From the NCBI GenBank assembly GCA_001429555.1, contig LMSR01000003.1, positions 1 through 64,000 of the forward strand: 64,000 bases of DNA, read 5' to 3'. Below are positions 18,016 to 26,248 of the stretch, in pieces. Origin of the DNA: Nocardioides sp. Soil797. Its GTDB lineage: Bacteria; Actinomycetota; Actinomycetes; Propionibacteriales; Nocardioidaceae. The notes beneath the pieces were generated by a model that saw only the letters and a program-made list of their open reading frames with translations, had not been told where the DNA came from and made no database searches. Within the stretch, counting starts at the first letter, position 1, and each line of letters opens with the position of its first letter. The position numbers and the translations under genes are program-made.

Positions 18016-18350
18016 GCGGGGCTCATTAGCCTCCAAGGAGCCGTTCTGGAACCGACCGACCCCATCGCAAGATGGGCGGCAACTGCTTCAGCGACGACCG
18101 CAGCAGGGACCACCTCGGTCGACGAGGATTGGCTGACGGTGATGCTCGGCCAACGGTCGTTCAACCCCAATCATGGGCGCGCAATCCCCGGGGCTGAGGC
18201 GCGGCACGTGATGGTGCGCGCGCCGTCGCGTGTCGAAACGGGCATCTCTGGACGACCTCGTAATGCGGCCGTGACGTGGCCGCGAGGACGACATCGACGA
18301 TCTCCGCGCGTGACCCGGTCGGGGCCCTTGAAAGTCGACTCGACTTAAAA
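18016..18350. other. Non-coding stretch at the transposon right end
   Basis: No gene with a start and ribosome site is seen. One + frame (about 18046-18348) has codon use that looks partly protein-like (for example DEDWLTVMLGQRSFNPNHG) but has no start codon, so it may be a remnant of a gene cut when the element formed. Confidence 0.4.
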
Positions 18351-18397
18351 GATCTTGACCTTGACAGCGAGTTGTCAAGGTTCGCTGCATCTCGACA
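18351..18397 (-). repeat. Right inverted end of the transposon (47-bp form)
   Basis: Reading inward on the minus strand it begins TGTCGAGATGCAGCGAA and continues through the dyad TTGACA-N6-TGTCAA. 46 of 47 bases match the sequence at 51474-51520, so the two are ends of the same transposon family. Followed by the TTTGG duplication. Confidence 0.85.
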
Positions 18398-18441
18398 TTT
18401 GGGGCTGCGCAAGGGGTCGGCCGGAAGTTTCATCAACTTTC

Positions 18442-18531
18442 GGGGGGACGCCGTCTGACCTGCGCAAACGCGTGTCCCCCCTCTGCGTCCCCCCTCGAGA
18501 TCAGGGGTTTGGGGGGACGGATGCGGGGACG
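18442..18531. repeat. Cluster of GGGGGGACG motifs before the sigma-like gene
   Basis: GGGGGGACG occurs at 18442-18450 and 18511-18519, its inverse CGTCCCCCC at 18486-18494 with a one-base variant just before (about 18473-18481), and a short GGGGACG at 18525-18531. A further GGGGGGACG lies at 47775-47783 between the relaxase and accessory gene promoters. The inverted arrangement suggests protein-binding sites. The rest of 18403-18584 has no gene. Confidence 0.5.
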
Positions 18532-18584
18532 CCCGCTCGCGACCTTTCTGCCGTGCACAGCCACGGACGAAAGGAGCGAGTGCG

Positions 18585-19538
18585 ATGAGTGTGGGCGACC
18601 AGCTCGGCCTCGACGAGAACAGCGATCTGCTCGACCAGGCCCGCCAGAAGTGGCCGGCCTGGGTGGCCACCGATCCGCGCCTCGGCGTGGTCGACAACTT
18701 CGACGACCTGCGCTCCTGGCTGCCGACGGTGGACCACGAAGAGTCCGACCAGGTCCTCCTGGCGCTGGCCATGCTGGCCGCCCCCGACGGTGGTGACGAC
18801 ATCGCGGCCGCGGCCGCGCTCGCCAAGTGCCTGCTGCCCGGCGCCTGCCGGCTCGCCGGCTGGCTGAGCACCCTCCCGCCGCGCGAGGTCTTCCGTGACA
18901 GCCAGCCGGTCATGGCCGGCACCTGGTCGGCGGTCGAGCGGGTCGACGAGCTCGTGGCCTCGCAGCTGTGGATCGAGGTCCGCACGTTCAAGTGGCGGCG
19001 GCTCCGGAAGGTCGCGGCCAACATCTTGATCAACACCCGCGTCGGCGTGCTCCGCGAGGTCGGCGACTTCTTCTACGTCTCCCGGGCAGACCGGACCTGG
19101 GCGAACACGACTCTTGTTGAGTCCTTCTCGGCCGGCGACCTGACGAGCGCCGACGGCGGCGCCGGCTACTCCGCCGAGATGCCGACCGAGCGGGTCACCG
19201 GCGCGCTGTTCCACCGCCCCGAGATCCTCGCCGACGCCGGACCCGAGCAGGAGGAGCCCACGGCGACCGAGGAGCTCCTGGAGCTGCTCGCGTGGGCCTG
19301 CGACCACCAGGTCATCAGCCCCGCCGACCGGTACCTGCTGCTGTGCCTGGTCGAGGAGGCCGACCGAGTCGAGACCCGCCGCCTGGCGCGCGGCTACGGC
19401 GGCCTGCTCAGCAACGAGGTCTCCAGCCGGGTCGCTCCCCGCATCGGGGTCTCGGAGGCGACCGTCCGACGCCACGGCTCGCGCACTGTCCGCGCCCTCG
19501 CCGCGGCCGCCCCCAGGAAGTTCGGCCATGACGAATGA
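18585..19538 (+). CDS. Putative sigma-factor-like regulator of the conjugative element
   Basis: 317 aa, soluble. The middle (about 135-165) has FKWRRLRKVAANILINTR, resembling the helical sigma region 2 style seen in actinobacterial sigma-like proteins. The C-terminus (about 225-312) holds VSSRVAPRIGVSEATVRRH, a sigma region 4/LuxR-type helix-turn-helix. It begins the conjugation module and is preceded by the GGGGGGACG cluster and an AAAGGAG site. I infer a transcription role and propose it as the reader of the TGATCGC/CACRTAGG promoters, but no homologue could be checked. Confidence 0.55.
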   Translation: MSVGDQLGLDENSDLLDQARQKWPAWVATDPRLGVVDNFDDLRSWLPTVDHEESDQVLLALAMLAAPDGGDDIAAAAALAKCLLPGACRLAGWLSTLPPREVFRDSQPVMAGTWSAVERVDELVASQLWIEVRTFKWRRLRKVAANILINTRVGVLREVGDFFYVSRADRTWANTTLVESFSAGDLTSADGGAGYSAEMPTERVTGALFHRPEILADAGPEQEEPTATEELLELLAWACDHQVISPADRYLLLCLVEEADRVETRRLARGYGGLLSNEVSSRVAPRIGVSEATVRRHGSRTVRALAAAAPRKFGHDE

Positions 19539-19546
19539 GCCCGGAA

Positions 19547-19578
19547 GTGATCGCTCGAACCGCCCCGCGACACATAGG
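19547..19578 (+). promoter_or_regulatory. Two-box promoter motif, copy 2 (ParA/T4SS genes)
   Basis: GTGATCGC (19547-19554), 16-bp spacer, CACATAGG (19571-19578) followed by CGACT. It begins right after the sigma-like gene and lies 21 bp before the ATG at 19600, which argues against the upstream in-frame ATG at 19528. Confidence 0.65.
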
Positions 19579-19599
19579 CGACTGGAGGTGGTGAAGCCC

Positions 19600-19818
19600 A
19601 TGACAAACACCCATGACGGCGAGACCCGAACGCCGGAGCAGATTGCCGAGCTGTTCGCGATCGCCGGACGCGAGATCGAGGCGATCGAGCAGCTGACCGG
19701 CTGCGTCGCCCAGCTGCACGAAGTCCAGGCCGCGAAGGCACAGCTGGCGACCCTGACCCCGGCCGAGGTCCGCGCCGCACTCGAGTTCCGCCGCGGCACG
19801 ATCGGGGAGGCCCAGTGA
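19600..19818 (+). CDS. Small helical protein of unknown function
   Basis: 72 aa, acidic, predicted to be all helix, no membrane segment. I chose ATG 19600 with GGAGG 11 nt upstream because an earlier in-frame ATG (19528) would place the promoter motif inside the gene. Its stop overlaps the ParA-like gene by 4 nt. It may be a partner of that protein; no domain is recognised. Confidence 0.6.
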   Translation: MTNTHDGETRTPEQIAELFAIAGREIEAIEQLTGCVAQLHEVQAAKAQLATLTPAEVRAALEFRRGTIGEAQ

Positions 19819-20663
19819 GCACCCAGACCTCGAGCCGCCCGGTCGGCGTCGACGAGCTCAAGCGCGCCTGGAACGCGGTGAGCGCCGGCGAGTTCCGCAC
19901 CGGCCCCGGCGCCGGCAAGGGCCCCCGCGGCCGCGGCACCGCCGCCGAGGACAACTGGACCCCGGCCGATGGCGAGCACACCATCGCCGTGATCGGGGCT
20001 GCAGGCTCAGTCGGCGCGAGCACCGTCGCCCTGGCCGCCGGCCTCGCTGCAGCCGCCCCGGTCCGAGTCATCGAGTGCTGCTCGGTCACCGCCTCCGGTC
20101 TCGCCGCGGCGAGCACCGCCGAGCTTGGCCTGCATCCGACCGACTGGCGTCAGGGCAAGCGCGACCACGTCTTGCTCGAGCGCGCCAGCGAGGTCCTCGC
20201 CGGCGTCGACGAGGTCCCGCTGCCCACCGAGGCAGAGAACGAGACCCAGCTGACCATCCTCGACATCGGCTGGGAGGCCGGCCAGATGCTGGCCACCGAC
20301 TGCTGGCTCGCCGAGGCCGTCCGCACCGCCGACCAGATCGTCCTGGTCACCACCGCCACCGTCCCCGGGATGCGTCGCGTCGGCGTCGTCATGGACCTCA
20401 TCGCCGGCCACTGGCAGCCGGAGCAGATCACGCTCGCCATCCGCGGGCCCCGCCGCAAGAAGTGGCCCCGCGGCCTCGAGCACGCCGGCGGCCCCGCCGT
20501 ACGTCGCGCCCTGGACGCGGACCGGTGCGTGGAGATCCCCGAGGACCGCGAGCTCGCGGTCAACGGCCTGGACTCCCGACCCGTCCCGGCCCCCCTGATC
20601 TCGGCAGCACGTCAGCTGCTCGAGGCCCAGCACCTGTCCACCGACACCAGCGAAAGCGCCTGA
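19815..20663 (+). CDS. ParA/CpaE-like P-loop protein of the T4SS
   Basis: 282 aa. After a 50-residue basic, Gly-rich N-terminus comes IAVIGAAGSVGASTVALAAG, a P-loop in which the lysine of GKT is alanine, then a switch-like ECCSVTASG and LTILDIGWEAGQ. The ParA fold without the lysine matches the CpaE-like protein of the pilus operon. Likely positions the conjugation machine or DNA. GTG start coupled to the preceding gene. Confidence 0.65.
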   Translation: MSTQTSSRPVGVDELKRAWNAVSAGEFRTGPGAGKGPRGRGTAAEDNWTPADGEHTIAVIGAAGSVGASTVALAAGLAAAAPVRVIECCSVTASGLAAASTAELGLHPTDWRQGKRDHVLLERASEVLAGVDEVPLPTEAENETQLTILDIGWEAGQMLATDCWLAEAVRTADQIVLVTTATVPGMRRVGVVMDLIAGHWQPEQITLAIRGPRRKKWPRGLEHAGGPAVRRALDADRCVEIPEDRELAVNGLDSRPVPAPLISAARQLLEAQHLSTDTSESA

Positions 20664-20700
20664 CCCGCCCGGGTCAGCAACCCAGAAAGGAAGTCCACCC

Positions 20701-20994
20701 ATGGACGTCATGACCGCACTCCTCCCGATGGCCGCCCAGGTCTGCCCGAAGGCGCCCCCGGGTGCTGTCGGCCCCACCAACGAGATCACCAGCTACGTGC
20801 TGTGGGGCGTCATCGTCCTGTTCGGTCTCGGCATCATCATCGCCATCGGCGCGATCATCGCCGGCCGGGTGTTCTCCCTGCCTCACGCCTCCAAGGTCGG
20901 CGTGATCTCGGTGGTGGTCGTGTTCGCCTGCGCGATCGCCTACCTGGTGCTGCCCGGCATGCTCAACGGCATCCTCGGCAAGGGCTGCATCTGA
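20701..20994 (+). CDS. Small two-TM protein, possible VirB2/TrbC-like subunit
   Basis: 97 aa: a short external segment with a cysteine, two membrane helices (about 31-55 and 62-84) and a C-terminal cysteine. Size, topology and place before the membrane subunits fit a VirB2/TrbC-type channel or pilin-like subunit, but there is no specific motif. AGAAAGGAAG precedes the ATG; the stop overlaps the next start. Confidence 0.6.
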   Translation: MDVMTALLPMAAQVCPKAPPGAVGPTNEITSYVLWGVIVLFGLGIIIAIGAIIAGRVFSLPHASKVGVISVVVVFACAIAYLVLPGMLNGILGKGCI

Positions 20995-21887
20995 TGCGGC
21001 GCGCAGCCACGAAGAAGGCAGAAGGCACCAGCGAGTGGAGCCGGCGCCGGCTGCTCGGCATCCTGGCCGCCGCCGTCGCCGTGGCTGCGCTCCTGCTCGG
21101 CGGCCTCGTGTACGCGGTCTACCTGGCGATCTCCGGCATCGGCGGCGAGGCCAGCGCGAACACCGGCGTGGCCACCGGCGAGACCGAGCGCTCGACGGTG
21201 GCCCGCGGTGCCGCTCACCGCGACGAGATCGCCGCCGAGCCGATGCTGACCGTGCCCGAGAGCGCGGCCTTCCCGGCCGAGACCACCAGCACCAAGGCCC
21301 CGGAGATCAAGATCCCGACCGGGACCGGAGTCAACGGACCCGCGTTCGTGATGACCGGCTTCCCGCAGACCCCGGAGGGCGCGATCGGCCAACTCGCCCA
21401 GATCGACCTCGCGGTGCTCCAGTCAATGAGCCTGAGCACCGCCGAGGAGGTCTACAACGCCTGGGCCCTGCCCGGCGGCGTCCGGGCGGAGGACTGGTGG
21501 ATCACCGCCAGCGTCCGCGCGTTCCTCTCCAGCACCGGGATGGGCGAGGTCAAAGACCCCAGCGCCTCGGTCTCCCTGGAGCCGGCCGCCGCACTGGTCA
21601 AGGGCACCGACGGCGCCGACTGGGCGACGGTCTGCGTGCTGATGAAGGTCAGCGCCACCTACAAGTCCGAAGGCCAGATCGCCTTCGCGCACTGCGAGCG
21701 CATGCAGTGGGTCGGCGGCCGCTGGATGGTTGCCCCCGGCGTCCCGCCGGCACCCGCGCCCGCGACCTGGCCCGGAACCCAGCTGGCACACGAGGCCGGC
21801 TGGCGCACCTGGTCGACCGACCACACCACCGAACCCACCAACCCCGGCGACCACGGCGACCACGGCGACCACGAAGGGGAGCACTGA
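20994..21887 (+). CDS. Bitopic T4SS membrane protein
   Basis: 297 aa. A basic cytoplasmic N-terminus, one membrane helix (about 18-45) and a ~240-aa external domain. Position and topology resemble the VirB8/TcpC-like subunits of Gram-positive conjugation systems; the sequence is not diagnostic. The C-terminus ends in a 9-nt tandem repeat giving GDH three times, a possible metal-binding His/Asp tail. ATG 20994 overlaps the previous stop. Confidence 0.65.
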   Translation: MRRAATKKAEGTSEWSRRRLLGILAAAVAVAALLLGGLVYAVYLAISGIGGEASANTGVATGETERSTVARGAAHRDEIAAEPMLTVPESAAFPAETTSTKAPEIKIPTGTGVNGPAFVMTGFPQTPEGAIGQLAQIDLAVLQSMSLSTAEEVYNAWALPGGVRAEDWWITASVRAFLSSTGMGEVKDPSASVSLEPAAALVKGTDGADWATVCVLMKVSATYKSEGQIAFAHCERMQWVGGRWMVAPGVPPAPAPATWPGTQLAHEAGWRTWSTDHTTEPTNPGDHGDHGDHEGEH

Positions 21888-21888
21888 G

Positions 21889-22689
21889 ATGAGCAACCGG
21901 ATGAACGACTCGATGGGGGAGACCCGCACCACCCTGCTGCTGCGCGTGGGGGTCCTGGTGGTGATCGCCGCACTCGTGGCGACCGCCGTCTGGCTCGGAG
22001 CTCGCGGCCGGACCGATGACAGCGGCGGCACCGACAAGACCACCGGCGACTCCTCGAGCCAGACCGGGCAGCAGGGGCAGAACGTCTCGGTCGACCAGGT
22101 CGCCCCGGAGACCGCTCCCGCAGACGGCGTCGTGATCCCGACCGGCGCCGACCAGGTCGACGGCTACCCGACCCGGTTCCCGCAGACCGACCTGGGCGCG
22201 GTCGCGCTCCAGGTCGAGGTCGCCAAGGCGCAGGTCGGGTTCGACTACGACCAGGCCGCCGCCGTCGCCGGCCTGTACGCCAACCCCGAGGACAAGGCCG
22301 TCTTCGAGCAGCGCGCCCGCGACGCCGTCGCACTGCGACGCCAGCAGGCCGGCGTCCCGAAGGAGGGTGACGTCCCCCCGCCCGCGTCGTACGCCGTGAC
22401 GCCGATCGCCTACACCCTCGAGGAGCTCGACACCGGCTACTACGCGGTGAACCTGCTCAGCTACGTCACCCTCACCACCGCGAACGGCAAGGTCAGCGAC
22501 GGCCTCTACGCCGGCACCCAGCTGATGCGGTGGCTCGAGGTCGACGGCGTGGGCGACTGGCGCCTGGTCAAGGGCAGCGACGAGGACATCGAGCACCTGG
22601 TCTCCACCGGCCAGCCCAAGGCGGTCGCGCCCGGCACGCCGGAGTACAAGCAGGCCGGCTGGATCCCGATCAACGGAGCCCCCCAGTGA
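21889..22689 (+). CDS. Bitopic T4SS membrane protein, VirB8/TcpC-like
   Basis: 266 aa. Short cytoplasmic N-terminus, one membrane helix (about 14-36), a Gly/Ser/Asp-rich linker and an external domain with an acidic, mixed alpha/beta pattern like NTF2-fold TcpC/VirB8 domains. Shares layout with the preceding gene, so the two may form a heteromer. Starts 1 nt after the previous stop and ends in a GTGA overlap with the VirB6-like gene. Confidence 0.65.
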   Translation: MSNRMNDSMGETRTTLLLRVGVLVVIAALVATAVWLGARGRTDDSGGTDKTTGDSSSQTGQQGQNVSVDQVAPETAPADGVVIPTGADQVDGYPTRFPQTDLGAVALQVEVAKAQVGFDYDQAAAVAGLYANPEDKAVFEQRARDAVALRRQQAGVPKEGDVPPPASYAVTPIAYTLEELDTGYYAVNLLSYVTLTTANGKVSDGLYAGTQLMRWLEVDGVGDWRLVKGSDEDIEHLVSTGQPKAVAPGTPEYKQAGWIPINGAPQ

Positions 22690-24677
22690 GCGCCGGCGAC
22701 ATCTTCCACCGGGTGACCCGACTGGGCATCGGCGCTCTGGCGGTCCTGGTCCTCACCACGCTCCTCGGGGCGGCCATGGCCATCCAGCCGCCCGCCGCGG
22801 CCGCGGCCGAGCCGGCAGCCGCCACGGCGCACGTCGCCACGGTCGAGACCGCCGGCCAGCTGCCGGCCCGCAACGTCAAGATGGGCTGCCCCGGACCCGA
22901 CGCGCTGTGTGACCTCGGCGGCGACGCCGTGGACTGCGCCAAGGACCCGATCGACTGCGGCAAGGACGCAGCCGGCGAGGTCAAGGACGGCGCCGGCAAT
23001 GTGCTCAACGGCGCCGGAGACGTCCTCGACGGGGCCGCCGGGCTGCTCCCGGACGGCTGCGGCATCCTCGACGCGATCTGCGACGGCGGGCTCCCCGGGC
23101 TCCCGGGCCTGCCGGGCGTCCCCGGGCTGCCCGGGATCCCCGGCCTCCCGAACGTCGGCGACCTGTTTGGCGGCGGTATCCCCGGCCTGGGCGACATCCC
23201 CAACCCGTTCGAGGCCATCGGCGACGTCATCGCCAAGGCCGCGGCCGACGCTTGGACCGCGGCCATGCTCGCGGTCTGGAACTCCGGCCTGTTCGTGCTG
23301 CGCATCGTGCTCACGTTCAGCGAGCTGTTCTTGACCCCCGACCTGCGCGCCGACGGGCCCGGCAGGGACGTCTACGCCTTCACCCTCTGGCTCGCTCTCG
23401 CCCTGGTGGTCATCTTGGCGATGATCCAGCTCGGTGCCGCGGCCTTCAAGCGCGAGGGCAAGGGGCTCGCGCGGGCGTTCATCGGCGCCGGCCAGTTCGT
23501 GTTGGTCTGCGCCTGCTGGTTCGGCTACTGCGTGATGATCGTCGCCGCGTGCGGGGCCATCACCAAGGCGCTGATGAAGTCGCTGCTCAAGGTGCAGACC
23601 TGGCCCGACTGGGACCCCCTGGGCGGTCTCGGCATCGACGACATCACTGACGCCGGCGTGGCCACCGCGCTCGCCTTCCTCGGCATCTTCTTGTGGCTGG
23701 CCGCGATCGGGCACGTCCTGGTCTACCTCGCCCGCGCCGCCTCGCTGCTGGTCCTGACCGCCACCGGCCCGCTCTCGGCGGCGGGGCTGGTCTCCGACTT
23801 CACTCGCTCCTGGTTCTGGAAGTCGCTGCGCTGGTTCCACGCCGCGGCGTTCACCCCGGTGCTGATGGTGATGGTGCTGGGCATCGGCGTGCAGTTCGCC
23901 AACGGTGTCGCCGCCCATCTCGCCGACGACACCGCCAAGGCGTTCGGCACCGCACTGCCGGCGGTGATGACGATCCTGATCAGCGTCGTCGCACCGCTGG
24001 CGCTGTTCAAGCTCCTCGCCTTCGTCGACCCCGGCACCCCCAGTGGCGCGTCGTTCCGACAGGGCATGGCCATCCAGGGTGGCCTCCAGGGCCTGCTCGG
24101 CGGCGGCGGCGCAAGTGGCGGCTCCTCGGCCGCGTCGACCACCGACGGCAACGGTCGCTCCTCGGGTGAGCAGAGCGCCGAGACCTCGACCGGTGACCGG
24201 TTCAACAAGTCCACCCAAGGCGTCCTGGGCAGCTTCGGCCCGGTCGGGCAGGCGCTGTCGACCGGCATGGGTTGGATCAACTCCGCGGGCGCCAAGGCCA
24301 CCTCCCTGATGTCGGACGAGACCAACCAGGCGGGCGTCGGGCAGAGCACCTACGGCCCCGATTTCAGCGGCATGGGAGGACGCCAGGGGGGTCAGTCGGG
24401 TGGCCAGTCCGGCGACCAGAGCAGCGGCACGCACCCCGGCTCGCAGAACAACGGCGACGACGACCCGCCCCCGAACCCGCCGATGCCGCCGGCACCGCCG
24501 ACCCCGCCGACGCTGCCCACCGGCGGTGCACCTGGCGGTGGCTCGGGTGGCGGCCAGAGCGGTTCCGGAGGAGCCGGCGCTACGCCCAAGACTCCCGCCG
24601 CCGGTGGTGGGGGAGCGGCCGGCGGCGCCGGCGGGGCGGGCGCGGCTGCCGGCGGGATCCCCCCGGTGGCGGTGTAG
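22686..24677 (+). CDS. Polytopic VirB6/TrbL-like channel protein with collagen-like repeat
   Basis: 663 aa. A signal-like N-terminal helix is followed by an external region (about 40-170) containing four cysteines, repeats of the type DGAGNVLNGAGDVLDGA and a collagen-like run of GLP/GVP/GIP triplets (about 135-157). At least six membrane helices follow (about 190-450) as in VirB6/TrbL channel subunits, then a long Gly/Ser/Pro-rich cytoplasmic tail. GTG 22686 overlaps the previous stop; the open frame further left is not coding. Confidence 0.8.
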   Translation: MSAGDIFHRVTRLGIGALAVLVLTTLLGAAMAIQPPAAAAAEPAAATAHVATVETAGQLPARNVKMGCPGPDALCDLGGDAVDCAKDPIDCGKDAAGEVKDGAGNVLNGAGDVLDGAAGLLPDGCGILDAICDGGLPGLPGLPGVPGLPGIPGLPNVGDLFGGGIPGLGDIPNPFEAIGDVIAKAAADAWTAAMLAVWNSGLFVLRIVLTFSELFLTPDLRADGPGRDVYAFTLWLALALVVILAMIQLGAAAFKREGKGLARAFIGAGQFVLVCACWFGYCVMIVAACGAITKALMKSLLKVQTWPDWDPLGGLGIDDITDAGVATALAFLGIFLWLAAIGHVLVYLARAASLLVLTATGPLSAAGLVSDFTRSWFWKSLRWFHAAAFTPVLMVMVLGIGVQFANGVAAHLADDTAKAFGTALPAVMTILISVVAPLALFKLLAFVDPGTPSGASFRQGMAIQGGLQGLLGGGGASGGSSAASTTDGNGRSSGEQSAETSTGDRFNKSTQGVLGSFGPVGQALSTGMGWINSAGAKATSLMSDETNQAGVGQSTYGPDFSGMGGRQGGQSGGQSGDQSSGTHPGSQNNGDDDPPPNPPMPPAPPTPPTLPTGGAPGGGSGGGQSGSGGAGATPKTPAAGGGGAAGGAGGAGAAAGGIPPVAV

Positions 24678-24742
24678 CCGATGCGCCGCGCGACCTGCCC
24701 CCAGCCCCGATCGACATCCAGTGACCCGGAAGGAAGCCGACG

Positions 24743-26248
24743 ATGACCATCTACGCCGACTACCAGCGCGACCGCATCGGCTGGTTCTTCGGCCTCTCCG
24801 GAGGCCAGCTGATGTTTCTGGCGCTGGCCAGCCTGCCGGCGTTCTGGGCGATCAGCCGCGGAGCGTGGTTCTCCGCGCTCCTGTTCGCCCTGGTCTGGCT
24901 GTTCCTGCTGGCCATCACCGTCATCCCGGTCCGGGGCCGATCGGCCACCGGCTGGGTGTTCGCCTCGAGCATGTACGCCATCGGCGGACTGCTCGGATGG
25001 ACCTCCTTCCGCGCCAAGGCGACCCAGGGCCGCGCCGAGGACCTCGACACCCCCGACCTTCCCGGTGTGCTGCAGGGCATCAAGATCCACGACGGCCCAC
25101 CGCACGGCTCGCAGCTGCAGCGCGTGGGAGTGATCCACGACGACGCCACGAAGACCTGGGCAGTCACCGCCGCGATCGTCCACCCCGGCATCGGCATGAA
25201 GGACACCGAGGAGCGCAGCCGCTACGGCGAGGCGCTGGCTGGGCTGCTCGACGTCGCCGGCCGCACCGAGAAGATCGACGAGATCCTGTTCATGATCCGC
25301 ACCGTCCCCGAGGACGGCGCCGAGCGCGACCTGTGGGTCACCAAGCACCGCCGCGGCAACGCGCCGGAGCTGTCCGAGGTCGTCAACAGCGACCTCGCGG
25401 TGGGCCTCACCCAGGCCTCGGTGCGCACCGAGCAGTTCGTCACGATCGTGGTCCCGGAGACCCGGATCGCCCGCTCGGCCAAGGAGTCCGGCGGCGGCTT
25501 CGAGGGCCGCTGCCGCGAGCTCTACCTGCTCATGGCCGAGATCGAGGCCCAGCTGCGCGGCCCGATGGGCATGACGTCGGTCCGCTGGCTCACCTCACCG
25601 GAACTCGCCCTGGCGTCCCGGACCGGGTTCGCCCCCGGCGACCGCGCCAGCATCGTCGAGGCCCTCGCCATGCGGGAGAAGGACCCGAACGTGAACGCCG
25701 ACGTCCCGTGGGCACTGGCTGGTCCCTCGGGCGCCGACGCGACGGTGCGGCACTACAGCCACGACGCGTGGAACTCGATCAGCGCCACGATCAAGCTGCC
25801 CACCCGCGGCGTGGCGATGGGCGCGCTCGCGCCGATCCTCACCCCCAGCGAGTCGGGGGAGCGGCGCTCGTTCGTCGTCGCCTTCCCGATCGTGTCCCAG
25901 TCCAAGGCCGACCGGCAGTCCGGCAACGCCGAGTGGGCCGCGGACCTGGCCGAGGGGATGAACGAGAAGCTCGGCCGCAAGACCCGGGCCAAGCAGCGCG
26001 ACGAGGCCCACAAGGCCCGCGGCCTGGACGCCAAGCTCGCCCGCGGCAACGCGCTGGTCCGGCCCTACGCGGTCTGCACGGTCACGGTTCCCAAGACACT
26101 GCGGATCACCGAGTTCGGTCGCCGCCTGGACGCCTCGATCCGTCGCGCCGGGTTCGCGCCGCTGCGACTCGACCTCGCCCAGGACGTCGGCTTCGCCGCC
26201 TCGACCATCCCTGTCGGGATGAGCCTGACCCGGAGCGGAGACGCCTGA
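24743..26248 (+). CDS. SCO6880-family T4SS protein (PrgI-like membrane part plus VirB4 N-terminal region)
   Basis: 501 aa. Two or three membrane helices at the N-terminus (about 22-90), then a large cytoplasmic region without nucleotide-binding motifs. It matches the actinobacterial SCO6880 family, which seems to supply the membrane part and N-terminal domain of VirB4 as a separate chain. Its stop overlaps the VirB4 ATPase start by one base. The 65-nt gap before it holds no promoter motif. Confidence 0.85.
   Translation: MTIYADYQRDRIGWFFGLSGGQLMFLALASLPAFWAISRGAWFSALLFALVWLFLLAITVIPVRGRSATGWVFASSMYAIGGLLGWTSFRAKATQGRAEDLDTPDLPGVLQGIKIHDGPPHGSQLQRVGVIHDDATKTWAVTAAIVHPGIGMKDTEERSRYGEALAGLLDVAGRTEKIDEILFMIRTVPEDGAERDLWVTKHRRGNAPELSEVVNSDLAVGLTQASVRTEQFVTIVVPETRIARSAKESGGGFEGRCRELYLLMAEIEAQLRGPMGMTSVRWLTSPELALASRTGFAPGDRASIVEALAMREKDPNVNADVPWALAGPSGADATVRHYSHDAWNSISATIKLPTRGVAMGALAPILTPSESGERRSFVVAFPIVSQSKADRQSGNAEWAADLAEGMNEKLGRKTRAKQRDEAHKARGLDAKLARGNALVRPYAVCTVTVPKTLRITEFGRRLDASIRRAGFAPLRLDLAQDVGFAASTIPVGMSLTRSGDA

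Larger units (their letters stand above)
12357..18397. mobile_element. 6041-bp non-autonomous transposon (Tn7/Tn5053-like ends)
   Basis: The two ends are inverted copies of TGTCGAGATGCA(G)CGAA, starting TGT and ending ACA, and each is followed inward by TTGAC/GTCAA-type dyads. The element is flanked on both sides by the 5-bp direct repeat TTTGG (12352-12356 and 18398-18402), the size of target duplication made by Tn7- and Tn5053-type elements. It carries a TetR regulator and six redox or membrane genes but no transposase, so it would need proteins supplied elsewhere. A near-identical copy of its right end lies at 51474 next to a tniQ gene. It separates the pilus operon from the conjugation genes. 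Confidence 0.85.

Noticed and set aside
18139-18348. Short + strand frame at the transposon right end as a gene
   Set aside because: Parts look protein-like but there is no ribosome site, no good start and the C-terminal half is arginine-rich frame noise.
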